Source: Neoceratodus forsteri
Taxonomy: Eukaryota > Chordata > Ceratodontiformes > Ceratodontidae
Assembly (NCBI GenBank): GCA_016271365.2
Contig: JADMNL010000028.1
Span: 53,524,001-53,588,000, forward strand
Reading direction: 5' to 3'
DNA length: 64,000 nt
The notes beneath the pieces were generated by a model. The model was given only the letters and a program-made list of their open reading frames with translations. It ran no database searches and was not told the DNA's origin. Both the position numbers and the translations under genes were made by a program. Positions 46,129-57,873 of the stretch are shown piece after piece; the first letter of the stretch is position 1; each line of letters opens with the position of its first letter.

Positions 46129-47065
46129 CTAGTTTAAAATCTTGCCAATGAAGCATTTAAACCGATTGCTCAACAGACTTGTTCCCTTCCTGGACAGATG
46201 CAGACCATCTTGCGAGTATAGGCTGGTGTCCCTCCAGGTGGAACCCCAGTCCCCAATGAAGCCAAACCCCTGTGCTCCACACCATTTTTTCAACCATTCA
46301 TTAAACTGCATGGTGCAAAGTACCCTTGCCTCCCCATGCCATTGACAGGCAGCACCTCTGAGAAGGATACTGTGTATGCTACTTGTCTTAGGCCCCTCCC
46401 CAACTCTACAAAGTCCTCCTACACTGCTCTAATCTCATGATGAGCCAAGTCATTTGTCCTTAGGTGGACAATGACATCCAGCTCAGACTCCCGTGCAGCT
46501 GTTCTCGTGATCCTGAGGATGCACTTCCTGCTCCTCCAAGCCATGGCACCAGGCAGGCACCTTACTTCAGTTTTCCTGCTCCCAGTTCTATGCCACTAAT
46601 GTGAGTCCCCCACCAGGAACTGCTTCCTTTCCCTGTGGTGTCCTCTGCCTCCTTCCTGTGGGCCTCCCTGTGACAGATGTCCTCAGCCTCCTTAGTCTCC
46701 TCTGTGGGTGCATCCATAGGGGAGCTATGCTCCCCCAGAATGGTGTATGGATTGTGGAGTGGAACAACTGACTGGGTGTGCCTCTGTTCCACCATCCTCA
46801 CCCTCCCTAAGCCCACTGTGGTCCAACTGCTGTGCTTTCTTTGCAACTTCTGAGGTAGTGGTGGTGGCTCTGGTGCTCCCTGGATGGGGGAGGTTCCTTC
46901 CTACTGTCCAGTGTGGCCTGGGGAAGGTTCCTTACTACTGTCAGTGTGGCCTGAAGATGGGCAACTTCCTCCTCAGGGCAGAGAGTTGTCTGCAAATAGG
47001 CAGCATCTCAGCCTCCAGAAAGACTCCCGGAAGACTGCTGCCCCACAGCCATTACATTGCACTAC
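46129..47065 (-). pseudogene. CR1-like ORF1 with SGNH esterase remnant
   Basis: The last part (46311-46129) reads FGFIGDWGSTW and SQDGLHLSRKGTSLLSNRF, where DGLH matches the D-x-x-H block of SGNH hydrolases known in CR1-like ORF1 proteins. Further 5', sequence near 47040-46960 resembles the ORF1 start of the copy at 62.6-62.8 kb. The middle is too decayed to show the catalytic serine block. This protein is thought to act in the retrotransposition complex. Confidence 0.7.
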
Positions 47066-47096
47066 TCCCCACATGTTTATCTACTTTTTGTTTGTT

Positions 47097-47121
47097 TGTG
47101 TGTGTGTGTGTGTGTGTGTGA
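47097..47121. repeat. (TG)n microsatellite
   Basis: A short TG run lies in the 5' region of the CR1-like element. Confidence 0.95.
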
Positions 47122-47589
47122 TGTGGTTGTGTTATATAGAAATACATATATTATACAATGTATGCCTTATATTGTCAGTGCAGTGTACTGAGAAGATATG
47201 ACAGTGATATACCTTGCACTCTTGAGAAATGATGTCAGAACCCCAGGTATAAAGGAACTATTTCAGGGGTGGGTGGGGTGAGGGTGGGCAGGGTTGGGCC
47301 TAAACTGTGCCCTCACTAAACAATCAGCTAAAAGCTCTGACCCACCGCTGCAATGAGTGCCTTCCTGTCAGCAAGATGCCCTACACAACAATTTGACAGA
47401 GAAAATACCCTGCTAATTAAACAGAGAAAAATCCAGGCATCCTTAGGTATTAGGGAGATCCTCGCCATCCTCATGAAGAGTGTTAGTGTTCCATTCACAT
47501 ATGCTTCAGATAGAACCTCCTATAGTGGATCCATGAGTCTATTTTGAATGTCTCATAGAATTCCACTGGAAGGCTATCTCTCCCAAAGG

Positions 47590-47862
47590 GCTTTCCCTGT
47601 CAGCATGGTGGCTAGTGCTGTGTGGCACATAATTTTGGTAACTCCAAAATGGCAAATGCACAAGTCGGTGTGGCAATTATGGTGAGGATGAAATGGCGAC
47701 ATACGTTTTACCACCTCACTGAGGTGCTACAACCTTGGAGTTGGTTAGTTAAGTAAGTGAGTGCGGGGGCAACCCCCCAAAAAAGTTGCTGTTTCTGTCA
47801 TTGCTGAAATTGCTTCACGATTCTGGACTCGCTGTTCTGGAGTCGCTATACTCACATTGAAC
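47590..47862. mobile_element. ~270-bp unidentified insert in the L1 ORF2
   Basis: L1 coding reads through YAELTAAL at about 47880 and resumes with DSLPVEFYETFK at about 47580, which are adjacent in intact L1 ORF2. The sequence between is foreign. It contains TGGTGGCTAGTGCTGTGTGG and a CGCTGTTCTGGAGTCGCTAT phrase, and no terminal repeats that I could see. Confidence 0.5.
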
Positions 47863-48439
47863 CCTAGTGCTGCTGTGAGCTCTGCATATGTGAAACATCT
47901 ATCTATTTACCTGGCTTGAATCTCTGTTAGTGTGGAGAGGTTCAGGTGGGCCATAAAGGAGTCCATGTCCTCCTCTATGGGGGTGAATTCCAAGGAATAC
48001 AGTTTGATAAAGAAGTCTAGAAAGGCTTTGTTAATGCCCACCTGATCCTATATAACCTCTCCCAATTGAGATTTCAAGCTCTGGATTCTGGAGCATTACT
48101 GACGCTTTTTGATATGGTATGCTAGCAGCCTACCTAGCTTATTCCCAGCCTCCCAGAAGTCTTGTCACATTCTGAGTAATGCAAACTCTGCCCTTTGGTG
48201 CAGGTGTAAGTTAATCTTAAACCTTGTGTCCACAGGCTTCGTTAAAAGCTCCTCACTGCAGCAACTTGTTCCTCAATATTTCATTTCCAGTTCCTTAAGC
48301 AGAGTCTCCTGCTCTCTGAGATTCTTGTTTCCTGCTCTCTTTACCTTGAAGGCATGCACACTATATTTGCCTCCAATGAAAGCTTTAAGGGCATCCCATC
48401 GCACTGCTGCTGAGGTGTTGTGAGGTTTGTTAAGGACAA

Positions 48440-49250
48440 GGAACTATTTGATGTCTGTATTGAGCTGTTTGCAAAAAGTAGGGTCTTTGAGGAATGTTGC
48501 ATTGAAATCCCAGGTGCCTCTGCTCAAAGTTGGTGCATCCTGGGGCAACCACATAAATGCTATGGGACAGTGATCAGAGATAATAGCCGTCTCAATCCTG
48601 GCATCACTGATATCTTCTACCCATGTGGTCGGGGTCAGCCAGACAAGTATTCTGGAGTACACTTTGTGTGGAATGGAGAGAGAAAGTTGTAACCTCTGTC
48701 CTGGGGGTTGATCAGTCTCCACACATCTGTAGTCCCCATCTTACTGGCCATATCTTGTAGAGCAGTGGATGTATGCACCCTATCTCCTGTGGGTGGCCTG
48801 CTTCTTTCTACGAAGCCATCCAACACCACATTCATGTCTCCCCCAGTCACTACCTGTCCTTTGCTCATCTCCACTAAATTCTGGATGAGCCAGGAGAAGA
48901 AAGAGGTGTCAGCTTGGTTGGTACAATAGAAGCAACGTAGCGTGGTCTCCGCATCCCACAACAGTCCACCTGTTATTAGGTAGCATCCGCTTGGGTCTGC
49001 ATGGGTGAAGGAGTGTTTAAAATCTTCTTTTATATGAATCAAAATGGGTACCTCTCTGCTCTTCATATTGCAAGAGCTGCTCAATACCTGGGACATCCAT
49101 TTTGATTTCAGTTTATCAGCCTCAGGCCTCAAAAGGTGGGTCTCTTGAATGAAGGCTATACCAGTGTCCAGTCTTCAGAGGTGGTCTATTACTTTCCTAC
49201 ATTTAATGGGAAAGCTTAATCCCTTTATGTTCCAAGATGTAAATTTAGCT
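48440..49250 (-). pseudogene. L1-like ORF2 endonuclease of the third copy
   Basis: The minus strand reads HIKEDFKHSFTHADPSGCYL (about 49045), YCTNQADTSFFSWLIQN, GGDMNVVLDG (about 48850), and DVWRLINPQDRGYNF (about 48720). Then, in another frame, comes SDHCPIAFMWL (about 48570). These are the catalytic blocks of the L1 endonuclease. One frameshift near 48640 and a changed N-terminal motif are seen. Confidence 0.83.
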
Positions 49251-49259
49251 GATTAACTA

Positions 49260-51190
49260 CCCATTGCTAATGTGGTTCTTGTCCCCGGTGGTTCTGTAGC
49301 AGTGGATTGGGAGGAAGGAGTCAGACAGGGTGAATTCAGCCTAAGATGTGTCTGCCTACCTGTGGTGTAAGTGACGTGTGGACTAGTGGGCAGTCTAGGT
49401 TGTACTTCTTGGTTTTCTTTTCTAATAGCACTAGTAACTAAAAACAGGACATTCATATATCTTAGAAAGAAAAGCCCCTGCAAACAGGGAATAGGATTAA
49501 CCATAATCAAACAGTAAAATACATCTAGAACCAGTAACAACAGTAACAGTACCATTTTCTCGATCCTGATGGATAATCTAGATGAGGGAGAGGCCCCTAA
49601 AATTTGCCCTGTCAGTGACCTGGCACCGACCTTTGGAGATAGTGGTGAGTCCTTTCACACCGCCAATCCTGCATCAGACTTCAGTGTTGCTACACAGTTG
49701 TTATGGCTTTGTTACTGTATTCCTATTTAGCTCCTTAATTATGGTAAGTGGCGCTGGGTTGGAGAAGAGGGTTCTGTAGTATAAAGGAAACAAAAAAAGG
49801 GGGGAGGGATGGTGTCAAGAAATTCCATGAGTTGCAGGGCCCTGTGGGTGGCCTATGGGTTGGACCAGTAGCCCTGGAGAGAGCCATGTTTGCTGTCCAT
49901 TAAAGAACTCTGCTTGTGAAAGTTGCAAGTTTGCATGATGTACATCCCTCCTCTGCTGCTTGAGCTTTACCTCCCTCTGTTACTGGACCTGATGTGTAGT
50001 GGTCCAGGATGGGTGAGGTTTCAAGTGCTCAGTTCCTTTAGGAGGATCCACTCAGGCAGCCCTTTGTCCAGTCCAAATCACTCCGGTGATGAGGTGTTTA
50101 CAACCAGTGGGGGAGGGAGGGAGGGAGGGTAGGGATGAGTCCTCTCACCAGCTCCTGCTGATGCTGTATGGGCATCTGATTTGTGTCAGGGCATTTCACC
50201 TTTCCAGGAGCTTCCTAGAGTTCCTCCCCCACTGCCACGCCCATCCTGCCTTTCCTTGGTATATCCGTTAGGTAGGCAGCCATGTATGTAGTCCTGCTGT
50301 CACCAACTCTCATAAATGAAGGGGGTCTATCACTAAGTCCCAAAGAGAATTCTTCACTGTAGCCTACCATCAGGTTATGTGTGTGTGTGGAGAGGGGCAT
50401 CTGACTGGAGTCGAAGCTTATTTGACTACCCCAACCCCATTCCTTTACCCTCCCTTGGAACTGTTATATGTCCTCTACAGCCTGGTGGTGCACTAATCAC
50501 TACTTTACTGCCCTTAACAGAACGCAAGAGGTCTGATCCTGTTAAGCAGTGTTCCACCTGTGGGCTTGGAGGGAGTTGTGCCACATAACCATTTTGGCTG
50601 CTGCTTCCCTGGATGCTTTTGAGTATGCTGGTGTGACCAGATTTCCCAGTCTGGTGTTAATAATGTATGATAGGCAACTTGGGTGGGATGTTAAGGGCTG
50701 TAGGGGAGGTCACTCTGCTTACATCATGAGCATGAACAAAGTTACATATCCATGCAGCTGCAGCAGTAGATGGGCTGAAGGTGGCATGATCTGGAGGGCT
50801 AGCTGTCAATCACACTGTAGCATCAGTTTACAACCACCACAGAAATGGCACCAAAGATGGATCACTTGCTTCCCCTTCTCCCTGTGATCATGGTCCAACC
50901 AATCACCAGTCTTCTCAAGCCCATGCCTCCAAGGTTTGTCATTTCCCAGTTCCCTCGTTTTTTTGTTGATTTCATGAGACTACCATCTCATGGCTTTGGC
51001 CTATTCACATTAGATGTCACTCGGCAACTTTCAGGCTAAATGGTACCATCACCATGAATTTAAGGTGTTATCCTAATGTAATTCACTTGACCTGTCCATT
51101 GTGACCTCTGTAAACAATTGTACTCATATGCTGCACTTAATATGTTCTTGTTTGCTATTCACCACTGACAATATTGTTGTAATAATGTTT
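49260..51190. other. L1 spacer remnant and unassigned sequence
   Basis: The first part to about 50.5 kb lies where the ORF1-ORF2 spacer of the third L1 would be and has a comparable C/T-rich character, including a GGGAGGGAGGGAGGG run near 50110. No ORF1 was recognised upstream. From 50.56 to 51.19 kb nothing can be assigned; it may include decayed 5' sequence of the Tigger-like element. Confidence 0.4.
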
Positions 51191-51194
51191 GCAT

Positions 51195-51947
51195 CAGGTG
51201 CATGTTCCTCCCACCAAACACTACGAGCAAACTTCATCCCTGTGATCAGGGTATTCTAGAAATCATGACAAGAAATTATAGAAGAAAACTTCTTTAAAGT
51301 GTGCTGGATGAGAAAAATGAGAACAGCACACTTCAGGAAATTATGAGGGCTTTGACCCTGAAGGACAATGTCTATATGGCTGCTGAGGCATAGGATGAAG
51401 TACAGGAGGAGACCATTATGAAGGTATGGGCTAAATCTGGGATTGGTCACCATAAGCTTGATTCCCCAGCTGCGGTACAGAAACCTGTTGATGACCCCCA
51501 AACAAGTCAGCAAGCTCAGGCAGCTCAGGCAACAGTGCCTGAAGAAATTTCAGAAACCTCAGAGCACTGACCTTGTCCAGATAGCCGCAATTGCGAGAGA
51601 CCCTGGGATGGAAACATCTGAGGAGGACCTTGCTGAATGGAGGGCTTGAGACAAGCAAGAAGACAGTCAGCAGCACCTAGATGAGGATGCGATTGTGGTG
51701 GCTATTCGGGATCTGAAACTAGACACTGATGACGACAAGCATAGTGATGAGGGATTGCCACCAACGAAAGTCCTGAGCCATGCTGATGCTGAAAAACCAT
51801 TTAGTGACTGTATCACTTGGTTGGAAAACCAATCGGATGTAACCTCCTCCACCTTCTGCTCCTCTGTAACCTTAAGGCTACAGCAACCTAAACGAAGCTG
51901 CCACACTGCAGCAGAAAACCATTAATGACTTTTTCACCAAAAAGTAG
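51195..51947 (+). pseudogene. Pogo/Tigger transposase C-terminal part (DDE_1 family)
   Basis: FLPPNTTSKLHPCDQGIL at about 51205 is the LPPNTTS-PLDQG block holding the third catalytic Asp of pogo transposases. It continues with a YRRKLL segment, NSTLQEIMRALTLKDNVYMA and ETIMKVWAKSGIG (about 51410), the usual TI-x-CF-x-KAGF position. It ends with QQKTINDFFTKK and a stop at 51945. At least two stops and a shift interrupt it. The related domesticated genes are TIGD and JRK, but nothing suggests domestication here. Confidence 0.87.
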
Positions 51948-52036
51948 CTGCACTAATCACAAAACTACAGTATGTAGTAGCCCTATGTCGCAGATCTAAG
52001 CACACTAAGAACAGTATTTAAAAAAAAATGAAAACC

Positions 52037-52124
52037 CTCACTACCCCCTCACTACACCCTCACTACCCTTCACTACCCCCTCACCTCCACTACCCCTCAC
52101 TGCCCCTCACTACACCTCCACTAT
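52037..52124. repeat. CCCTCACTAC-type minisatellite
   Basis: About eight imperfect units built from CCCTCACTAC and CCTCCACTAC sit in the 3' region of the Tigger-like element, just before its terminal segment. Confidence 0.85.
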
Positions 52125-52876
52125 TGTCCCAGCGACATGCTAATGTTAACTGGGGATCGCTTTCCTGCTAAGCGGCAACAGAATGCTGCATGAAAATAGT
52201 GATCTTGGTTATCTGTTGCCTGTTTATCCAAACCATTCGGATGTCTCCGATCGATTCGGATAAACGAGGTTGTACTGTATGTATTTCCGCTATCCTTTCC
52301 CCCAGGACGCACTGTGAGACAAGGAACATGTTGTTCAGTGTGCCTTTTCTGGTGAAATGTTTCAATAAATAAATACATATTTAGGTGATTGTGGGACAGC
52401 CTTAGTAATTGGAGCTTCTCCCATCCCTGGCTGGAAGTTGGGAAGTTCCAAAATTGATGTTTGTGCAGAATACTGTATTCTTTCGAACCTCTAACCTTTT
52501 ATTCTTAATTGTACATAAAAAATATTGCAGGTTTAACACCAACAATGGGGGGATTGGTGTCCCAGTTGCCAAGTGACATCTAATGTGAATACCTTTTGGT
52601 GATGGGAGATCATAGAAACAAAGAAACTGTCGGCAGATAAGGACCGCTAGACCCATCCAGTCTGCCCTTAGGCCCCATAGATTGTATGTGGCCACTGACC
52701 CTATGTCATCAATGGCTTTTCATCACTCCCTCCCCTCTCAAGCTTCCCTTGTGCCTGTCCCAGGCATGCTTAAACCCCTCCACTGTGCTTGCCCCCACTA
52801 CCTCCTGTGACAGACTATTCCAAGCACTGACTACCCTTTCTGTGTACAAAAAATTCCTCACATTACCTCTTAATCT

Positions 52877-54152
52877 TCACCCTTTCAGTTTCATATTGTG
52901 CCCCCTTGTTCTAGTGCTTTTCCTACATTGGAAAAGGTTCCCCAACTGTACTTTGTTTATGCCCTTGAGGTACTTGAAAGTTTCAATCATGTTCCCCCGC
53001 TGTCTCCTCTCCTCCAGTGAGTACATATTGAGGTCCCTTAGTCTGTCCTCATATGTTTTGTGGTGCAAGCCCTGCACATCTTTGTTGCCCTTCTCTAGAT
53101 AGTCTCCACCTTATCTATGTCCTTGTGCAGGTGTGGTCTCCAGAACTGCATGCAGTACTCCAGGTGAGGCCTTTCCAATGTTTTATACAATGGCATCACC
53201 ACCTCCAGCCTCCTGCTAGTGATACCCCTGTCTATGCACCCCAGCATGCCACTGGCCCTCTCTGGTGCCTTTGTACACTGCTTTGATACTTTAAGGTAAT
53301 CAGAGATGATAACCCCCAGGTCCCTTTCCTCTTTGGCGACAGTCAGCTCCTCCCCCCCAATCTGTAGCTCTCCCCAGGGTTCCCTCTACCCAGGTGCATT
53401 ATTTTGCACTTCTTTGCATTGAACCTCAGTTGTCACATCTCTGACCATTTCTCAAGCTTCTCCAGGTCCCTCTTAATTTTCTGCACCCCTTCTGGAGTAT
53501 CCACCCTGTTGCAGATCTTGGTGTCATCTGCAGACAGGCTGACTTTTCCTTCCAGCCCCTCTGCAATGTCACTAATGAAGACATTGAATAGGACTGGTCC
53601 CAGGACTGATCTCTGTGGTACCCCACTGGTGACCCTCTCTCCCCAGATTGTAACCCATTTACCACCACCCTCTGTCTCCAGTTTGTTAACCAGTTCCTAA
53701 CTCAGATCACCACCTTGTCTCCCTTGCCCAGACTACCCATCTTGTTAATCAGCCTTCTATGTGGGATGGTGTCGAAGGCTTTGCTGCAATCTAGGTAGAA
53801 ACATCTAGCAGCCCTCCCTGATTTATTTCCATAGTCACCCAATCAAAACAATCTATTAGATTAATTTGACATGACCTTCCTGCTGTGAATCTGTGTTGCC
53901 TCAGATCCTGAGCACCGCTGGATTCCAGATGTGCCACTATCTTTTCTTTCAGCAGCGTTTCCATGATCTTGCCCACCACTGAGGTAAGGCTGACTTGCCT
54001 GTAGTTCCCCGCCTCCTCCCTACGCCTTTTGTGCAGTGGGACTACATGTACCCTCCTCCAGTCCTCTGGAACAACACCTGTGTTGAGTGACTCTGTGAAC
54101 AGGGCCACCAGAGGTGCTGCTAGTTCCCTTTGCAGCTCCTTTAATATCCTAG
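52877..54152 (-). pseudogene. Outer CR1 ORF2: RT and C-terminal segment
   Basis: ILKELQRELAAPLVALFTES (about 54148) and VHVVPLHKRRREEAGNYRQV begin the RT. SCQINLIDCFDWVTMEINQG follows near 53880, and the catalytic box reads ADDTK near 53535. The C-terminal segment (LHHKTYEDRLRDLNMYSLEE, about 53060) ends with GTRGHNMKLKG near 52890. Upstream coding continues at 55476, beyond the plus-strand insertion. Confidence 0.87.
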
Positions 54153-55475
54153 TGCAACACCTGGAATCCATAGGGGCACAGGATCCAAGACAGCATGGGT
54201 TTACAAAAGGAAGGTCCTGTCAAACTAATCTCATAGATTTCTTTGACTGGGTAACAGAGTGGTGGACCAAGGGGGAGCAGTTGATGTCGCCTACCTTGAC
54301 TTCAGCAAAGCTTTTGACACTGTTCCACATAGAAGATTGATAAATAAGCTGGGTAGGCTCAGGGTGGGTCAGAAGTTGGTCAACTGGGTGGCAAACTGGT
54401 TGAGGGCAGAAAACAGAGAGTGGTGGTAAATGGTATACAGTTAGAAGAGATGCAAGTCACAAGTGGGGTACCTCAGGGATCAGTCCTGGGGCTAGTCCTA
54501 TTCAACATCTTCATTAGTGACCTAGCAGATGGACTAGAGGGTAAGGCTTGTCTGTTTGCAGATGACACCAAGATCTGCAAAGAGTAGATGATCCAGATGG
54601 GGTGGGCAGAATGAGAAGAGATCTGGATAAACTAGCAGAATGGTCAGAAGAGTGGCAACTGGGATTTAATGCAAAAGTGCAAAATCATGCATAGGGAAGA
54701 GAAACCATGAAGCCACTTATAGGCTGGGAGGGAGTTGCTAGCAGTCACAAAGGAAGAAAGAGACTTGGGCATCATCATCACTGATGACCTGAAATCATCA
54801 AGCAGACCTCTAAAGCAGTAGGTAAGGCTAGGGGTGTTAGGGTGTATTAGTAGGGTATCACAAGTCGTAAGAGGGAGGTAATAATCCTCTGTACAAGACA
54901 TTGGTTAGGCCCCATCTGAGTACTGCGAGTATTGGAGGCCACACCTTCACAAGGACATTAACCAAATTGAGGCAGTCCAGAGAAGGGCAGCAAAATGGTG
55001 CAGGGACTGCATCAGAAGACATATGAGGACAGATTAACGGAGCTCAATATGTATACCCTTGAGCAAAGGAGGGAGAGGGTGATATGATCGAGACATTTAA
55101 ACACCTTAAGGGCATAAACAAGGTGAAAGAGTCTAACATGTTTAAATATAAGAAAAATAGCAGGACAAGAGGACACAGCATGAGATTAGAGGGAGGCCGA
55201 TTAAGGGGAATGTGAGGAAATTCTTTTTCACAGAAAGGGTGGTAGATGCATGGAATGGCTTACCACAAGAAGTAGTGGCTATGAATACAGTGCAGGGCTT
55301 CAAACAGGCATGGGATAGGCATAAGGGAGCAATACAAATGACTATGAATAGATAGGTCACTGACATCGCAAAGGCCGATGGCACATTTATAAGGTAGAAA
55401 AAGAAATGGGCAGACTGGATGGGCCTTGCGGTCCTTATCTGCCATCAACTTCTATGTTTCTATGTTTCTATGTTT
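54153..55475 (+). mobile_element. CR1-like LINE, 5'-truncated, inserted antisense in the outer CR1
   Basis: The 1323-bp insert is flanked by CCTAG on both sides (54148-54152 and 55476-55480). It encodes RT from QHLESIGAQDPRQHGFTKGR through an intact catalytic FADDTKIC (about 54558) and the C-terminal VQRRAAKWCRDCIRRHMRTD region with shifts. It ends GGGCCTTGCGGTCCTTATCTG and a (TTTCTATG)n tail at 55475. It lies in opposite orientation to its host element. Confidence 0.93.
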
Positions 55476-56520
55476 CCTAGGGTGGATGCCGTCTGGCCCC
55501 ATGGCCTTATCCACCTTCAGCTTTGTGAGTTCTTCCAGAACTATCTCCACTGTGAATGGACTGGTGTCCACCCCCCCCATCGCCTCTGCAACCCAACTGT
55601 GGTCCTTGAGCCTCCCCCTGCTTAGTGAATACTGAGCAGAAGTATTTGTTCAGTATTTCTGCCTTGTCCAGATCCCCCTCCTTATACTCTCCTTCTCTCC
55701 TTTAAGCCTCACAAGCCCCTATTTTCTTCTTTCACTGATGTACCTATAAAATGCCTTATCCCTTTGTTTACAGACTGTGCTAAGCCCTCTTCTGTCTGCA
55801 TCTTCGCCCCTCTAACAGCCTTCCCTTCTTCTTAGACATTCAAGGTACACCTCCTGTCCTCCTCCTTTGGCTCCCCTTGTATTTCCTGAAACTCAGCCTT
55901 TTAACCTGATTTTGTCTCCCCACCTCTTTGGAGAACCATAGTGGTTTCCTTCTTCTTTTCTCACTATCCTAAAGCATTAGCTTGTTATATCCACTATGGC
56001 TTCTTCAGTTTCCCCCATTGTTCTTCCATCCCCTCTACTACCTCTCCCCTTCCTTTCCCAGGACTGCTTGTATACATCTACCCATTTCAGTGAAATCTGC
56101 CCTCCTGAAATCTAATATTCTTGCCCTTGTGTGGCTTAATTGAGTCCATGTCTCCACGTTGAACCACACCATGTGGTAGTCACTGGACCCCAGCTGCCCT
56201 TCCACCTGTATTTATTCGACTCTGTTCCCATTGGTCCATACCAGGTCCAGAATTGACTTGTCCCTGGTTGGCTCATGCACCAGCTGCCTGAGTCCAACCC
56301 CCTGCAGGGATTCTAGGATAGCTGTGCTTCTGGCTGAGGCAGCCACTTGAGTGGCCCAATCCACGTCCGACATATTGAAATCCCCCGGTAGCATGATTTC
56401 ATCTTTAGCTGCCATGTCATGTATGTTCTCCACTAATTCCCTGTCTACTTCCTCCCTCTGTGCCTGAGGTCTGTAGATCACCCTTGTGCATATTGCCGTT
56501 CTATTCCCTGGCTCCAGGGT
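55476..56520 (-). pseudogene. Outer CR1 ORF2: endonuclease remainder and linker
   Basis: The minus strand reads TLEPGNRTAICTRVIYRPQ, then REEVDRELVENIHDMAAKDE, the endonuclease block GDFNMSDVDWATQ (about 56375), LRQLVHEPTRDKSILDLVW and an SDYHMVWF-type motif near 56180. The linker continues to a GPDGIHP-type motif near 55490, just before the antisense insertion. It continues 5' at 61381. Confidence 0.85.
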
Positions 56521-56942
56521 ACTAACATACTAACATACTAACATACTAAAATGCCAGCAGAATAGGTCTAACGGTCTTTCGTGTCTGCTCGTTTGGTCAG
56601 CTCCCACCCTGGGTGCTGACCTTGCTGTCCCCCTCGCCTTCTCTGGCTTCTCCCTTCCCAGTTCCGGATATTCTTGCTGCATTGGATTTTGCTTCCAGAA
56701 CCCTTCCCCTGTACCTGTCCCACCCCTCCTGAACCCCTCCACTGTCTCTGCCTCCACCAGCCCCCTAGGCAGTGCATTCCATGGCTCCACCACCCTCTCA
56801 GTGAAGTAGCACCTCCTCCTTTCTCCCTGAATCTTCCCCTCCAGCTTCCACCCATGCCTCTAGTGGCCCCTTCCTCCTTCCTTCGAAGCACCCTGACTGT
56901 TCCTCCCTTATTTACCCTCTTCATGTACCTGAAGACCTCTAT

Positions 56943-57869
56943 GAAACATAGAAACATAGAATTTGACGGCAGATAAGGACCACTTGGCCCATCTAGTCTG
57001 CCCATTTTCCTACCTAGCAGATAAGCTGCAGATCCTAGTTAACCAACAGCTTAATTCCTCCTACCCCCCACTAGGACTGCCCTATGCCTGTCCCATGCAT
57101 TCTTGAAGTCCCCCACTGTTCTTGACCCCACGACCTCTTCAGGGAGGCTGTTCCATGCATCCACAACCCTCTCAGTGAAAAATACTTTCTCACATTACCT
57201 CTGAGCCATCCCCTTCTATCTTCAATTTGTGCCCCTTGTTCTTGCATCTCTTTTTCTGGAAGATGCTACCCTCTTGGACTTTGTTAATTCCCTTGAGGTA
57301 CTTGAAGTTTCTATCATGTCCCCTCTCCTTCTTTCCTCAAGGGTATACATATTAAGCCCTTTAGTCTTTCTTCATATGTCTTCTGGTGCAGACCCTGCAC
57401 CATTTTGTGCCCTCCTCTGGACAGCCTCCACTCTGTCTATGTCTTCTGGAGATGGGGTCTCCAGAACTGCACACAGTACTCCAGATGGGATCTCACCAAC
57501 TGTCTGTACAGAGGGATAACAACTTCCTGTTTTCTACTATTGATGCCTCTTCCTATACATCCCAGTATCCCCCAGCCTTCCTTACTGCCTTCACATTGCT
57601 TGCCTACCTTTGAGGTCATCTGATATAATTACCCCCAGGTCCCTTTCTATTTTTACTGTTGTCAGTATCTCACCCCCATTGTACGCTTCCCCAGGGTTTT
57701 GTCCCCATGTGCATTACCTTGCACTTTTTGGATTGAATCTGAGCTGCCACATTTGACCATTGCTCCAACTCTTGAAGTCCCTTCTCATCCTTTCCACTCC
57801 ATCTTGTGTATCAACCCTGTTGCAGATCTTTGTGTCATCTGCAAAGAGACATACCTTTCCTTCCAGTTC
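56943..57869 (-). mobile_element. CR1-like LINE (third level), 5'-truncated
   Basis: CTAT flanks the 927-bp insert (56939-56942 and 57870-57873). The tail on the left is (CATAGAAA)n, followed by the 3' UTR phrase with CAGATAAGGACC and then RT C-terminal coding. The 5' truncation is just upstream of an [13 protein letters not shown] box near 57840. It belongs to the same subfamily as the elements at 43.2 and 52.6 kb. Confidence 0.93.
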
Positions 57870-57873
57870 CTAT

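Larger units (their letters stand above)
43162..47350 (-). mobile_element. CR1-like LINE, near full length
   Basis: On the minus strand the element runs from about 47350 to a 3' tail of CTATGTTTC at 43162. Its 3' UTR carries GGCCAAGCGGTCCTTATCTG, as in the other copies of this subfamily. It holds ORF1 remnants with an esterase-type motif, an AP endonuclease, an RT and the conserved C-terminal segment. The 5' region (47130-47345) resembles 63130-63330, upstream of another CR1, which supports both as true 5' ends. It interrupts the L1 RT. Confidence 0.88.
41190..49255 (-). mobile_element. Third L1-like LINE, fragmented by three insertions
   Basis: Parts of one L1 ORF2 appear in order on the minus strand. 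Endonuclease lies at about 49250-48440, linker to 47865, RT start (LPVEFYETFK) at about 47580-47350, RT fingers/palm at 43161-42866, and palm with a YTDD site at 41690-41190. The gaps are filled by a ~270-bp insert (47590-47860), a nearly complete CR1 (43162-47350) and a palindrome-rich insert (41665-42865). The ORF1-ORF2 spacer probably extends to about 50.5 kb. The 3' end was not seen. Confidence 0.75.
51195..52277 (+). mobile_element. Tigger/pogo-like DNA transposon, 3' half
   Basis: Transposase C-terminal coding is followed by a 3' region and a right terminus ending GGATAAACGAGGTTGTACTG at 52277, next to TA (52278-52279), the Tc1/mariner-type target. The reversed terminus, CAGTACAACCTCGTTTATCC, resembles those of pogo/Tigger/jerky-type elements. 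No left half or left terminus was found within the window. Confidence 0.85.

Noticed and set aside
51195..51947. Domesticated TIGD/JRK-type host gene
   Set aside because: The frame has stops and a shift, lacks the N-terminal DNA-binding half and is followed by a transposon terminus with TA.
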